64,000 bases of DNA from Larus michahellis (taxonomy: Eukaryota > Chordata > Aves > Charadriiformes > Laridae): NCBI RefSeq assembly GCF_964199755.1, contig NC_133897.1:165552678-165616677 (forward strand). The letters run 5' to 3'. The notes under the pieces are model-generated. The model was not told where the DNA came from. It saw nothing but the letters and a program-made list of their open reading frames with translations, and did no database searches. The number at the start of each line of letters is the position of its first letter. Positions within the stretch are counted from its first letter, which is position 1. The translations under genes and the position numbers were made by a program. This document shows positions 1-13,800 of this stretch, in pieces.

Positions 1-3000
1 GCAGACCTCACCAGCATCACCGCCTCTCAGGCAACATCCCCCCAGCTCCTGGCTTCCTCCACGCTGAGGCAAAGTTCTGTTACTGTGCAGAAAAGGTTCA
101 GGGGAAACATGCCTGAGGATTTGGGGAAAGACTCGGGAAACTGAGCTTTTTCAGGCAGCGGCATGTGATTAATTCCTCCAAGCTGAACCTGTGGTGAGGC
201 TCATGTAAAGTGGTAAAGTCTGGGCCAGTCTGGGTTACATCAGCTGGGTCTTTCTCTAACTACCACAGCGAGACAGGCTCCCTGTCCTGAGGTAACTACC
301 ATAAAGATGGACAAAGCATAGAGGAGTGGAGAAACCGAGGCACAGAGTGCTCAGATGATGTCTCCAAGGCTTAAAGGGGATTTCTAGCAAAAGGCAAGCT
401 GTGGTCCCACAGACCCTGATGGATATTCAAGGCAGAATCTTTCATGCTCTGGCAACATGGGGGGAAAAACACTGTCTAAAAACATGCCAAGGTTGAGGCG
501 TTATTCTGAATCAGGAATTTTTCTCTTGCTTGTCTCGTTCGCTTGGCTGGTGCCTTAGGACAAGCCCTGAAATCTGCCTTTGTTCAGAATAAAACATTAT
601 CTTAAGTACCAGTATTCTTCCTTTTGAGTGCATTTCCTTAATTGGCTATTTGACTGTGTTCCCCTGAAACTTTCAGACATGCAGCTGGGAGAAACAATGG
701 GTATTGTTTTATATTTAGACTGAGCGTTAAAGGCTGAAACACGCACAGAGACATCAGCTGCTGGAAGGCCTCAGACCATCAGCTCCCTCTGCTGACCTGC
801 TCTGGAGAGAAGCAGCGCTGCCAAATTTTAGGGCTCCTCAGGCTGGAAAAGTGAGGACTGAAGGGGCGTATTACAATATTACTCCTGAGCAGCACAGAGG
901 TGGAGACTAGGGGATGACTCTTCACAACCTCTGACAATGCGAGGACTAGAGGACACCTAAAGGAGCTACTGAGGGACAAGTCAAAGAAAAAGAGGTGGTT
1001 GTTCACATAGCGTGTCATAAAAGTGTGGAGTGCCTTGCTGCAGGAGGTTGAGGATCTGCAAAGTTTGTGTACGCTCAGAAAGAGACCAGAAAAGTCTGGG
1101 AGAAAACTTCACTGAAGACTACTACTAAAGTGCAGCGCCTTGCTGCAGGAGGCTGTGGATCTGCAAAGTTTGTGTATGCTCATGGAAAAGTCTGGGAGAA
1201 AAGTTCACTGAAGACTACTAACTGCCTGCCTACTAAATTCTTACCTGGGAAATTCCCAACCCACACACTGTTGAATGCTGGGAAGTGTTTTAAGGAAATA
1301 TTGTTATGTATTTGTCCTAAGCCTATGTTCTTTCTTGGGCGTCCACTGTTGGAGGCAGGATGCTGACTCACCCAGCTTATTCTCCCGTTAGTCCCAGGGG
1401 ATGGCTGAAGTGTCCAGAAGAAGTGGTGTACACAGAGCTTGGTGCACTGGAGCTGGGAATGAAAGCATTTTGGGTGGACTTAAGAGAAATCCTTATTTCA
1501 GTGGGAAAATGAATGTGGTTAGATTTTGTTATTGTCTCAGCCTCTGTGCTGAAGGAACCCACAGTATGGAGACATCTACACCAAATGGAGACGTTGCAAT
1601 AGCACTGAGGATATAGTGACCTTGGGTTCAGACATAGCTAGGCAGCCTGATGACTCCCTTTTTTTCTTGAATCCTTCTTTTTGAGCTAGCGTGGACATAG
1701 GCTGACATGGCGGACATTTAAATGTAGCCTCCTAGGACCAAGAAACTTCTAGAAAACATGATAATCATGAGTTGAACTGAGGTTCCACCAACACGAGTGA
1801 AGCCACTTATAGAATTAGGTGGGAAGTGGCTCCTAAATACCAGGAAGGCCAATATAGAATGAACATTTCTGAACTTTGGAAATGAAGAGGTTGTATTCGT
1901 ATAGCGTGGCACTGAGCTGGAGAATGGTGATTCTTTTGGGATGTCAACAGAGTATCCAGGCTGCTTCAAACAGAAAACCATAGGAATAGAAGACTATACA
2001 GGGACTGTGTCTTGCTAAATGATGAGTTTTTTTCTAACCTGCAATGTTAAATGAGCTTTGTGGAGGTCTTCCCACTGTGTTTTAACGATATGTCTGGATT
2101 ATAGCCTTTCTGCTAGGCAGGTGGCTTGCAGACTGGCAAGCACAGAGATCAGAGTAGAAGGCATTATTAGAGGAAGGGGTATCCAGAGTCTGAACAGATA
2201 GTGGCACTCAACTGGCACAGACAAAGCGACGTTTTCATTGTCAACAGTATTCTTTAGCATCAATGAGAAATTGAGATCATTGCCGAAGAAGAGCAGAGCC
2301 TGAGGAGAGCATTCAGGAGAAATGCTGGTCTGGCACCCTTGTGAGCCAAAGGCATGGCTTTCTGTCAGACACTGCAGGAAAGACTCCAGAGTTGCCTGAC
2401 ACCATTTCCCAAGTTTGTTGAATGATTTAAGGAAACAGAGCATTCAGGTTTCCTGAGGACATATCCAGGTACCTGATTTGTCGATGCCATTGACATCCAT
2501 GGGGTAGGTGTGAATGGCATTCAATTGTCAACACACTCCTCATTTGAAATGGATCCTGTGTCTTATCTACCAGCCTCATGTGGATGTCCTAGATACCCTT
2601 GGGCATCTCAGATGTTTCTAGGTGTGTCCTTTTAGGCAAATGAATCTACTGTAGGGTGGGCTGGATCAAGCTGTCAGCTCCATTAACTTGATCTCCAAGG
2701 ACCGTGGTGGAAACTCAGGCACCATATTTACATGGGAGCACCTAAATTTGGGTGTCCTAATCTGGAGGGAGTCTCAACCTGCACTGCCACCTAGGTAGGT
2801 GAAGCAGGAGGACAGCCATGAGAACATCACATGAATGCAAAATATTTCATCCTGTTTTCATTCCTCAGACAAATTCAGGAGGAGAGAACACAACAATTGT
2901 TTGTTATTCAGGATAATGCCCTGTCCTCCACCTGTGACCCCATGGCTGCACCATATAGATTTCTTTTGTACCCTGCACTTTGCAAAGTGAGGGACGGTAA

Positions 3001-4225
3001 GGGAGAGCTGGCCTCAAGTACAATAGTCCTAGCGTTTTTCTGTCCCATTGCGGAGAATGGTAGTACTCTTGTGATAACGTGGGTCAGCAATTTGGTCTCT
3101 GTGGCCTTTTCAAGGTCAACTCCACTTTCCAAAGAGCCCTCTGGCTAGCTGGGCAGGAGCTTACTTTGCCCTCAGAGCTCTCAGTGCAACTGGTCAAGGA
3201 AGAATTTGCCATTTTTGTTATGATTGACCCCAGAATTGCTTTGTTTATCCGTGGTGACATCAAGCATGAGGATGGCTTAAAGCAAGTTGTCCAGCTCTGG
3301 AGCTAAATTCTTTTGAACAGCACTCAAGAAAAATGTTAAATTCCATGGGAGATAAAGCCTTCGCTTGATGGTTTAGACTTGTGTTTATACAAAAGCTGGA
3401 GATGAATGCCTGAGAATCTAATGCCCTAATACTTCTCCTGTCGGCCACAGCTCAGTAACATGAGAGCTCATGTTGCACCTGCCTCCCTCTTTCATCTTAA
3501 AAAATATTTTTTACGCTTTCCCCCAAAAAGATTGTCAAGACTTAGCCTCCTTAAAAAAAAATTAAAAAAAAATCACATATGTCCAAAAAAAAAATGACAA
3601 GAAAATACTTTTATCTCCAAGTCTACCACGTGCCAATTTACTCTGTAGGATTTTCAGGAGAGAGGTTTTGTGGTTAGACAAAGTGAGAAGCCATTTCCAA
3701 CCCATCAAACTAACTGACTATGTAATGGGCCAGGCAAATGAGGAATAATTACCATCATGGTGGGAATATAGCCCAGACCCTCCCATACCTTGGATTATTG
3801 CACAACACTGACATGCCAGCTGACCCAGTTGGGTAGATAAAGGTCCTAGTAAAATGGACTGTAGTGCATGTCTTCCTGGTTCCTGCCATGTTTCTCTGCT
3901 GCTTAGTGTGGAGCCTGCTGAGCAGACCAGGCATTCTGTGGACCTTCAGAATGCTTCATCAGGTGAACTGGCCAGAGCTGGAGATTCCAGGATCCTTGTA
4001 TAGCAAGCGGCCTTGGAGCCTGAGCTCCGTTCCTTTTCCTGGGCAATAAGGAATCCAGAGCAAAGCTGTATTTTGAAACCATACCCACCTTCCCAGCACT
4101 ATCATTTTCCTCTGCACAGTGTCAGCAGCATGATGTAATGATGACATACACAGGCTCTGAAATCAATAGAGAATGAGCAAACACTGAAAAACGAAGCTGT
4201 CTGGCGGTGCTGGGAAGCTCCCAGC
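1..4225. other. Non-coding, no gene recognised
   Basis: Unique sequence of average base composition, apart from the tandem duplication at 1023-1217. ORFs are short, lack splice support and do not read as known proteins. A 114-codon minus-strand ORF at 2099-2443 has no recognisable motif. Confidence 0.6.
1023..1217. repeat. Two-copy tandem duplication, about 105-bp period
   Basis: The words TGCAGGAGG, GATCTGCAAAGTTTGTGTA, AAAGTCTGGGAGAAAA and TTCACTGAAGACTACTA recur in the same order in both units. The first unit is about 105 bp. The second lacks about 15 bp (the AGAAAGAGACC area), so it is shorter. Divergence is low, so the duplication is fairly recent. Confidence 0.85.
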
Positions 4226-4502
4226 CCCACTGATAGGATGAAGGGTAATGGTTTTAAACTAAAAGAGGGGAGATTCAGATTAGATATCAGGAAGAAATTC
4301 TTTACTCTGTGGGTGGTGAGACACTGGCCCAGGTTGCCCAGAGAAGCTGTGGCTGCCCCATCCCTGGAGGTGTTCAAGGCCAGGCTGGATGGGGCTTGGA
4401 GCAGCTTGGTGTGGTGGGAGGTGTCCCTGCCCATGGCAGGGGTTTGGAACTAGAAGATCTTTAAAGTCCTTTCCAACTCAAACCATTCTATGATTCTATG
4501 AT
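4226..4502 (+). mobile_element. CR1 LINE 3' fragment
   Basis: This plus-strand piece begins in the ORF2 C-terminus ([20 protein letters not shown]…[21 protein letters not shown]) and ends in the CR1 3' terminus with ATTCTATGATTCTATGAT. It is 5'-truncated, about 280 bp long and non-functional. Confidence 0.93.
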
Positions 4503-6462
4503 CCCTGACTTCCCTCATCTGTCTCCTTGGTCTGGCATGATGGATTGGCATAATCCATGTGTCTCCTGAGCACTACCTAACATGGACGATCTCAGCACAT
4601 GGGACCTCCTCTCTGAGCAGGCCAGAGTTCTGGTGCTCAGCAACTCGTTGATATATGTCCGCCCTGCCACGAACACTGCCCTGACCACCCACACGCCGGC
4701 TGACGGCTTGTGGTGACGGGGATGAGGTCAGCTCACAGAAAGCTTTGGCAGATAGAAAGATGACGTGCAAGCACATTTATGGCAACTGTGAATTTGCTGC
4801 CCTTCTTCTTTGCCCTTTTTTCCACAAGGCTTTTTTTTCTGCTGCCCGTGCAATCACTGGGCGTTTTGCCATTGACTGAGATAGGAGCACGATCTTCCTT
4901 TGAAGGGGAGTAGTCTCCATCCGTGGCTAGAGGTTCAGAGCATGAATCTACCAGGCACAGAGTAACCCTAATTCCTTCTACCCTTGCTGCCTATTCGCTC
5001 TCCTCTGCTCTTATCGGGGTTCAGATAAACGGATATCAGCTTCTCCCCCTTGGAACTGGTCACCTTGGGAAGAACCAGGTGTTGCATGGACTGGACTGAA
5101 GACATGACTCTCATCATTGCCGTTGTGGACAGCAGGTATATGTCTTGGCTTGTATGCTTCCTGTGACAGCTTTCTTAGAACTGTGTGGAGAAGTCCATGC
5201 TGGTGGAAGCTTTCTATAGCTCCTTTGGAGGGGTGCAGAGACCACGGTGCTGTCATCTCCATCTCTGGCAATAGGTCCAGTTATTCCTGAGCTCAGTGCC
5301 TGCCTGGTGACCTGCTGGTCTGCCTGTCTTCCAGCTCAGTGGGGGGAAAATCCCATGAGAAGGAGCATGCAGTTTTCTGTTCCTTACATGGAGTCATTCC
5401 CCAGTGTGGCCCCAGCCCTTCTCACAAACGCATTTCTCATTACCACTGATTATTAATCTGATTATTACAGACTATCTCTGTAACAGAAAGGCTGCCAGCT
5501 CCCCAAACCCACTCAGGCTGGGTGGAAGCCCAGGACATGGTCCTGCAGAGGAGTGCTGAGACCATGTGGACATGGGAAGAAAATGTCTTGCCTCTCCACC
5601 AGGAAGAACTCAGCACCTTCCAGACACAGAACATGAGTGGCAGGGAAGACAAATACAACCACACCAGGGCACTGGGGACGTTCTCTTTGTTGTCTTGTCT
5701 TCAGATACTTGATGTGATTCTGTCCAAGATGGACACAAATCACCCCATATGGAAAAGGGTACAGAGAGCCAGGAATGTCCCCAGGTATTTGCCATCTGCC
5801 AGGGCACCAGGTCTACATTTTATTCATTTGACTTGGACATCTTCATCTCTGATCCTGTTGTTGCTCAGTGGCCTTTCCAGGCAGCCACACACTGAGTCCA
5901 TCCATCACCTCCTCCATGGACGGTGGCCCTGTGGAAAGGGGGCAGGACTTGCCAAATGGAAACCAGTGAATTAACCAGAAGAAGAAACCCACGCATCTGT
6001 ACACCAAAAGGCTCCTTTGTATCTCATGCTGAGGTGACAAGGAACAGTTTTCTGGACTCAAATTGGGCTGGATTGAGGTTTTCATTATTGACTTGTGGAG
6101 GACTGTAAAAAGTGACATGAGGAACATTCCTGTACCAGAACCCACTTTTATGGAACAGACGTAGAGAGTCCTGTCCAGGGTTTAAAGCTCTGTGTGGCCT
6201 GGAAAAATCCTCTAGCCACTTTTGCTGCAAAAATTATAAAATGCATGTATGCTGGTGAATGCAACTTGATACCATCTTTTTCGTTCAGCGTGATTTTTTC
6301 CAGGGTCGATACCTTGGTGGCATCTGACCCAGTGGGGCAAGAAGGATAAGGAATCCAGGGCATTGAGGGGTAACCCTGGCGATGGCGAATTCTCATAGCT
6401 GCTAGTCACAGGACACAGTGGGTTGGCATCAACACTGCTGCTGATCTTTTTCGCAGTGCGAG
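4503..6462. other. Non-coding, no gene recognised
   Basis: Unique sequence between two CR1 copies. The longest ORF (5522-5974, plus, 150 codons) overlaps several other open frames on both strands and shows no domain, so I treat it as chance. Confidence 0.55.
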
Positions 6463-6692
6463 CATAGAATCGTAGAATCATAGAATGTGTTGGGTTGGAA
6501 GGGACCTCTAAAGGTCATCCAGTCCAACCCCCCTGCAGTCAGCAGGGACATCTTCAACTAGATCAGGTTGCTCAGAGCCTCATCAAGCCCGGCCTTGAAT
6601 GTCTCCAGGGTTGGGGCCTCCACCACCTCTCTGGGCAACCTGGGCCAGTGTCTCACCACCCTCAGTGTAAAGAAGCATGTAGGGAAGATATT
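6463..6692 (-). mobile_element. CR1 LINE 3' fragment
   Basis: Read from the left, the element shows the reversed 3' end (AATCATAGAATG…GGAAGGGACCTCTAAAGGTC), followed by reversed ORF2 C-terminal sequence. The copy is 5'-truncated at about 6690. It is close in sequence to the copy at 39853. Confidence 0.92.
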
Positions 6693-9482
6693 TTGATGTG
6701 CTAGAAGGCCATCTTCTGCCCCCAGATGTGCAAGTGAAAGAAGGCCATTTTTTTGTAAACATCATGCAATTTTTAGCACATTTAAAGTTCCAGTTTTTCC
6801 ATGGAAAGATGAGTGCAAGTAATTTTCAAATTCTCATCAACTTGCTCTGGAATAAATTGCAAACTTCCATTAGATTGACTGAAATGTCTGTCCCAGGGCA
6901 TCTTTGCTGGCTAAAAGTACTACATGAAAAATGGAAACTTCTTGTGTAAACTTCCAGTTTGACAGAAAATGGCTGATTTCATACAAATATGTAGTTTCCC
7001 AGTAACGATTTTGAACAGCTCTAAAATATTGTTAAATGGTTTCCCCAGATTGGGAGGCATGTATGAAAAAACTGAAATGAAGGCTGAGAATGTAATTCAG
7101 TTAAATAACACATGCCAGGAATTTAGCCTCCTTTTCTGTTTTTAATTTGTCCCCTAGGGAATGAAGGTTTTCTTGATTGTACACATTATTGGATATTATT
7201 TTTCATCTAGTTGTAGTAAATATTTCTCATTTAGTGACAGTTTCATGTCTGGTTAACTTTTTGCAGGGTACACAGATTACACAGTTATGTTTGTGATCTT
7301 TGATGAGATTAATGACATTTCGGGTGAGGGCTGTGCAATGAAAATTAACCCTCCTGAAATATTTTTGAGCGCTAACTTAATGTGTGCTTTTTATACCAGT
7401 TTTCTTGCCAGAAAACTCATCCGCTGGCATACATACTATAAACTCAGCAAGAGGGTAGACACATGAGAGGCAGATTCATTTTTTCCTTTGCACAAATATT
7501 TGCAAAATTAGGGTGTGGGATTTCTTTTTTTTTTTTTTTTTGACATCTTTGCCCATCTCTCTAGCACCCCAGATTTAACCAAGTCAGCCCGTGTTTCTGA
7601 GTCAGACAACTGGGAAAAACATGGAAGTGAAAGCAATCCATATATTGCTGGAAAAATCACATCGTTAAATGCCAAGAGGGTCTGACTGAAAGGACTGAGA
7701 AAGAGGCAAATGCCAGTAATTGGCCCCGACACAAACTTATTTATAGTAAGCCTAAGTAGGGTGAAGTCTAGTCCGCTGGGTTCACCTCTCAGGATCAGGC
7801 CCTGGGTCTCCTGGGATTTAATTTCTCAGAGAACCACAGGGATGGCAGATGGGAAAGACTTGTTAGGTCATCCTGTCCACATGCCCCGGCAGGAGTGGAA
7901 CGGGATTGTCTCCTTGCTTCTTTCTCAAGTGCCTCGTCTAGATTTAAACAACTCCAGCCACAAGACTGTTATTGCAAGAAAATTCCACTGCCTACACGGA
8001 CTTTTGCAAAAACACTTTTTTAAAGCTCTTGACGTGCGTTTGTTAATTTTGCCTAAATTGCATCACAAAAGAGAAAAGTGAAAGTATCAAACGTGACCTT
8101 GGGCAGCTCCATCTGTCTGATGACTTAAAAATAGAATTAGAGCACTTATCATAATGAAATGGGGTTTGTGTGGACTTGCTACAGGGCAGAGTTAATATTT
8201 TTGTCTATCCTAACTGCATTTCTTTACATTAACATGCTTGAACTTCTTCAATTTTAAACATAAAGTGAATTTCCAGTGTTTGTAATGCTTTATTTTGGTA
8301 CCTATATCCTGTAACTTGCTTACCTGGAAATCACTGTTATGCTTTCAACCTTGACTTCATCTGGGTTTAAGTTATTTTTAATCTGTGGTTTTATCTCCTG
8401 TTTCCAGGCTGTCTCTGACACGAGTTACTATGTGGTTATATTATGCACACTTCGCCCTTGCTTGGTTGCAGAGATGTCCATGTAAAATCAAGGATAGGCA
8501 TATGAAAGACCTACTGTAGCAACTGGAATTGTTCCTTTTCTTTCTTTTTATTTTTTTTTTTTTTTTTTACTCTAAAGTAAAAGGGTCATGGGAAAATACT
8601 AATTCAGCAAACAAAATTCTTCATTTGAAAAAAACTTGGGTTTAAAGTGATTTTACTGAGTCCAAGGTTAGGCTTCAGTGGAAACTGGCCAGGATTACGG
8701 GCCAGGAACTCTTGAACCTGCCGGTTTTCGAGCCCCGGGTGAGTTCACATAGTGATTAACCCCAGGAGCGAGGGAACGTGCGTGCTGCCTGTGGCGATGC
8801 AGGGCAATCAGCATCAATTTCTATTTTGCTGCTACTGGCTGAGGAACTGATAAAAAGCCAATTCTGTTGGGCGTGCACTATGTTTGGAAAGCTTCCAGTT
8901 TCTAGGAAACAAAAAATTATACATATACTGATTTGAATCCAATTTGGGCAGGAATTTTTTTCTTATCAACTTGGAAACTGTGCTTTCCTGCCAATTAGAG
9001 TCACGATGGTGTCATTTTGTCTGCGATACTCTCAGTCTAATTAATGCAAATGAAAAAACCTGTGCAACTTTAGTATCTCTGTTTAGTTCATAATATAAAT
9101 TGAAGTCATATCCCTGGAGATCAGCTGCTGCATTATCCAGGTGTTTACGATCTGTTGTACCACATTCCCTTCCATGCTTGTGAAAAAGCACTGAGAAAGT
9201 CTTTTTCAGCATCATTTTCATGAGAAAATTTTTAGCCTCTAAACCAAGTCTTTGTTACCCTGCAAGGAACTGAGTTCTATGATAAATGCAGCCCTCGCTT
9301 ACTGTAGCCCATATTATATGGGAGATATGCATAGACTTAAAGGAGAATCTTCTATCTTCACAGGAAGGTGTTTTTATCAGAAATAGTTAACATCTAAAAA
9401 GACTCAGCTATAATACACATGGGATGGTCCATTCAGATACTAAGCAGAGAAAGAGCTTAAATGATGGGAACAGATTTAATTG
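6693..9482. other. AT-rich non-coding block
   Basis: Apart from the decayed CR1 at 7830-8060 this block is AT-rich and unique, with T runs at about 7525 and 8550. The stretch at 8690-8960 has mixed composition and low repetitiveness and could be a conserved element, but nothing decisive is visible. Confidence 0.5.
7830..8060 (-). mobile_element. Ancient, decayed CR1 3' fragment
   Basis: The order of words resembles an old CR1 3' region: a GGAAAGACTTGTTAGGTCAT-like head, then a cysteine/proline-coding stretch, then AACTCCAG. Divergence is high. It probably predates the young copies in the window. Confidence 0.45.
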
Positions 9483-9712
9483 CAGAATGGTCGGGGTTGG
9501 AAGGGACCTCTGGAGATCATCTAGTCCAACCCCCTGCCAGAGCAGAGTTACCCAGAGCAGGTTGCACAGGAACGCGTCCAGGCGGGTTTGGAATGTCTCC
9601 AGAGACGGAGACTCCACCACCTCTCTGGGCAGCCTGTGCCAGGGCTCTGCCACCCTCAAAGGAAAGAAGTTCCTCCTCATGTTGAGATGGAACTTCCTCT
9701 GTTCAGTGCTTA
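9483..9712 (-). mobile_element. CR1 LINE 3' fragment
   Basis: The reversed 3' end lacks most of the terminal octamers (CAGAATGGTCGGGGTTGG…). It is followed by the reversed ORF2 C-terminus encoding [18 protein letters not shown]. It belongs to the same subfamily as the copies at 13186 and 48656. Confidence 0.92.
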
Positions 9713-12700
9713 ACTGTTGGATGCCTGCAGTAAATTGAAATGAATTTTGCTCTCTCTTCTTGGAGCAGTGGTGTCTGGGTTGTTGTTTAGAGTTGGCTTT
9801 CATTCTATCAGAAAATTGCAATTTGCTGAAAGAGAAAGCTTTGGTGGAAATCCACGCCTCCATGGCTGAGGTGGGCACTGAGATCTCAGCATGGATAATG
9901 GGATGCTGTTGTCCCCTCTGCCACTCCGGGGGGGCCAGGCTGGCTTTGGGACTGGTGCCCCATCCACAGTGGTGGTCTGGCAGAGTGTTGCCTCCTGAGG
10001 TGCTCTCCTCCAGAGCACTGTGCTGGGCATGCACGGTGCAATGCAACTGCAACCTCGGGTGAAGTCGTTCTAACCCTTGCGAGCTGCCAGGCAATGCTGC
10101 CTTGGAAAGGAAAGAGGAGGAGCTAAAACAGCAAGCCCTTTGGTTTGTGGAGAAGAAAAGTGCCTGATTGTGCCTTCTCTTTACTGGCTGAGAATCAGCC
10201 AGAGGAAGGTCCACTGTGGAAAGTTTAAAAGGAAGATCCTTTGGGGAGTACGAACAGCAAGAGCAGCAGAAGGTGGAAGCACAGAAAGGTGCAGGCTGGG
10301 AGGTGGTGTCTTGGAGCTCTTGACACCAGGGCTGGAGTGTTGGCTGGGTAGAAAGCCAGGAGAACAGCCTTGAGCAAGGAGGATGAGCCGGGACAGGGGG
10401 ATTTCTTGGAGACAGAGGCCAGCAGAGAGCAGATCTGCTGGTTCACAGCAGGTGGGAACTGCTGTGAAGGATGTGTTACATTAGCTTTTTGTGTAGGTGA
10501 ACATGAACACTAGCAAAGTCCCTGGCTGTAACGCTGACTTCTAGTCCCATAGGGAATAGTCCTACAAAATTCTATGGTTTGAGTAATGCTCAGGCTAGAA
10601 AGGCAGCAGCTGCAATGCCAGCTCATCTGCGCTCACCACCCACGTCTAAAACAGTAAATTTGCCTGTGTCAGGGCATTTTCCACTGCCTTGAGCTCAATG
10701 GGAATGAGCTAGGCACATCCGTACTGCTCAACACTCCTCACATCCAAAGCAAGCCTGCAAGTTGCCTGGTGGGAAAAGCCCAGTGCTTAATCCCTGATTT
10801 TTGTGCTGGGGAATCATTTAGGAGAGTGCTAGCTGTCCCCAGCCAAAGTCATGCCAACAGTTTAACAGTATAAGAGATGAGGTTACAGTGTGATCCCAAC
10901 CACAGCTGAGATTGCTGGCATGGAAGTAGTGACTGTTGGGGTAAGAGCGGAAGCAGGATGAACTCTATTTGGCTGAGCTTTTGTGGGTTTTATGAACATC
11001 TGCAAAAGAGAGTCCCTTTCTAGTTATTCAGTGGCGGTAGAAAACCAGCATTAGTTGCGCAGAGTGTGTAATTAGGGATTATTCTGATTTCTTTGCTGCA
11101 AACCTTACAAGGTGCAGGAGGGACTGAGCCAAGGAGAACCAGCTGCCTTTCCCATCTGTGGAGTTTTCCCATTCCTAATGAAACCCTGCTGGCATGGGGC
11201 TGCGAGGCAAGACCCTGCTGCCCTGCATCTGTGAACTTCTTCGGGGAATGGATGGGTTTTCCTCTGGATTTGACTCCGTGGCATGATGCCTTTTACATCT
11301 GTCACTACGGATTACCTGGGAGAGGGGCCGGTGGGTCCCATGGCTGGGTGGGAGCAAGACAGAGCCCAGCTCTGATGGGAACAGGGTCTCGCTGGGGAAT
11401 TACAGCAGCATCATTTTGCTCCCAGCTCAGGCTGGGCTGGATGTTGAGAGTCTCTCTAATGAACACCTACTCACTCTTTGGTCGTAAGGAGAGGACCTCA
11501 AAGAAGAACGGAACAGCATTTCAATTAAATAGCAAGTTACAACACGCCGTGCTCTTCACCCAGAATACTATTATTAGCAACTGCTTCTCCTGACAGGTAG
11601 CCTGGTTATTCAATGTAATTTTCCCCTTTTTCTCTGCAGGTTTTCCTAAGCACGGAGACCAGCTCATGAAACCCAGCCCGTCTTGTTATTTTTATCCAGG
11701 AGCAGCCGACAGTAAAAGTGACAAAAGAATTGATGGGGGAAGTGGGCCAGAGCGTGAAAAATCCGGTCGTAAAAGGCAGAGTGTTTGCAATAAAATATCT
11801 ATACATAAAGGGACAGGAGGAAGGGAGAAGCAGGGCTGGACAGAAAGCAGAGCAATGAGCTGTGAAAAGTGACGTCTGGACCAGACAAGGAAAGTGTAAA
11901 TTCAGCTGTCAGTGCAAAAATATCCCGTGGCACCTCCATCTCGTTTCCCTCGGGGGAGCTCACTCCCACGCTGGTGGTTAATGTGGGACAGTGGTTGGAC
12001 CCAGAAGGATGATAAGGTGCTGTAGGGTGAAGAAATGTGCTCGGAGTCTCCCAGGGTCGTGGGCAGAGCTGGCAAAACTCTCCACTGCTGGTTACGACTG
12101 CTAGGAACCCTAGAAGAACAGGGGCTGCTGCAGGGATTTGGGTTTGGGAAGATGGTCTGGGCTGGAGCGTGACCCACAAGGCTACAGGGGCAGGGTAGCA
12201 AACTGCATCACAGGGTTGGTGAAAGCAAGTCAGGAAGAAAAAGCTAAGTTACTTAAATGCACAAAACAAGGGTATTATTAAAGCACCTCCAGCTTATTGG
12301 GGGCTACTCTGAGCCCTTTGATGGGCACAAGACTCAGGAGAAGGTGGTGTTTCTCCAGTTCTGTTCAGGGACAGGGAAGGGATGAAGAGCCAGGAGCAGA
12401 AGTAGACGGAGGAGATACCAGCCCAGAGGGAGGTGAAACCCTTTTTATATACATCCAAACCGGATGGAATTAGAGGGCAGTGGGCAACCTCCTGGTGAGG
12501 TTTCTTTTTGGTGCAAAGGAAGAAATTGTTGCTGAAAACAAAATTGAGTGCCAGGACACTTGAGATCTCTCCCTTGGCTTGACTCAGTGCTGTCCTCTTC
12601 TGTCTCAGAGATGGATGAGAGCTCCAAAGCATGCCGAGGAAAGGAAGGCATAGCGGTGCTGTCTTGAGGTATCAAAATGGGAGTGAAAGCTTCCATAATC

Positions 12701-13185
12701 ACATAGCAATGGACATCAGAGCTGGCACTGGGGACAAAGGACAGCAATTCCTGTTGTCAGGCACTGGGTTTTCAGGGATCCAAACACTTGTACCCCTGGC
12801 CTGTGCTAGCTCAGAGATGCATCCATCCAGTGGGGACAAGGGAGAGAAGAGTAATGAACAACAGCAGGACCCTGGGATGTCTCCAGCTGTAAAAAGCCTG
12901 AAGTATTTAAAGGAAGGAAGGAAACTATTTTTTTCCTTTGGCAGCCCCTCCTGAACTGCAGGATGTTTAGCTCCAAAATATATCTCTGTTACACTCGAGC
13001 TCGTGGAGTAGCCTTGGCTGGCTGCTGGGTGATGAGAGCGTGTCGGGGACAGGAGTGTTTATGGTGTCTACGGCATCGCAGTCTGCATTTGGGCTCTGAA
13101 GGCTGATGCATGTGGCCAGGTGGGACCGAATTCGCTAGTCTGGAGGCAGAAGGAAAGCTGAAATGCAGGACAGCATGGACCATGC
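9713..13185. other. Non-coding, no gene recognised
   Basis: Unique sequence between two CR1 copies. Many overlapping short ORFs occur on both strands because of moderate GC content. None has a recognisable domain or paired splice sites. Confidence 0.55.
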
Positions 13186-13800
13186 TTTTTAGCCAGCAAT
13201 GTGCCCTTGTGGCCCAGCAGGCCAATGGTCTCCTGGGGTGTATTAAAAAGAGTGTGGCGAGTGGGTCGAGGGAGGTCATCCCCCCCTCTACTCTGCCCTG
13301 GTGAGGCCACATCTGGAGTACTGTGTCCAGTTCTGGGTCCCCCTGTTCAAGAAGCACAGGGAACTGCTGGAGAGAGTCCAGCAGAGGGCTACGAAGATGA
13401 CCAAGGGACTGGAACACCTCTCTGATGAGGAAAGGCTGAGAGACCTGGGTCTGTTTCACCTGGAGAAGAGAAGACTGAGAGAGGATCTCATCAGTTCTTA
13501 TCAATATCTAAAGGGCAGGTGTCAGGAAGATGGGGCCAGACCCTTCTCAGTGGTGCCCAGTGACAGGACAAGGGGCAATGGACAGAAGCTGAAACACAGG
13601 AAATTCTGTCTGAACATGAAGAAAAACTTCTTTCCTTTGAGGGTGGCAGAGCCCTGGCACAGGCTGCCCAGAGAGGTGGTGGAGTCTCCATCTCTGGAGA
13701 TCTTCCAAACTTACCTGGACGCGTTCCTGTGCAACCTGCTCTGGGTGACCCTGCTTTGGCAGGGGGTTGGACGAGATGATCTCTGAAGGGATTCTGTGCT
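13186..13800 (+). mobile_element. CR1 LINE fragment, ORF2 C-terminus and 3' end
   Basis: About 615 bp of plus-strand CR1. It includes an open stretch with [20 protein letters not shown] and [18 protein letters not shown], both typical of the CR1 reverse-transcriptase C-terminus. The 3' end is slightly eroded (no clean octamer array) near 13800. Confidence 0.93.

Noticed and set aside
2460..2760. Sequence with an LTR-like feel (GCACCTAAATTTGGGTGTCC and similar words)
   Set aside because: No paired LTR, TG...CA ends, primer-binding site or target duplication could be found, so it stays unassigned.
2831..3306. Two overlapping plus-strand ORFs of 105 and 75 codons
   Set aside because: They are overlapped by an antisense ORF, have no recognisable domain and no clear splice sites.
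9408..10214. 268-codon minus-strand ORF, the second longest in the window
   Set aside because: Its C-terminal part is the CR1 ORF2 end at 9483-9712 ([20 protein letters not shown]). The N-terminal part is unique sequence with no domain. It is a chimera of a transposon and chance open frame.
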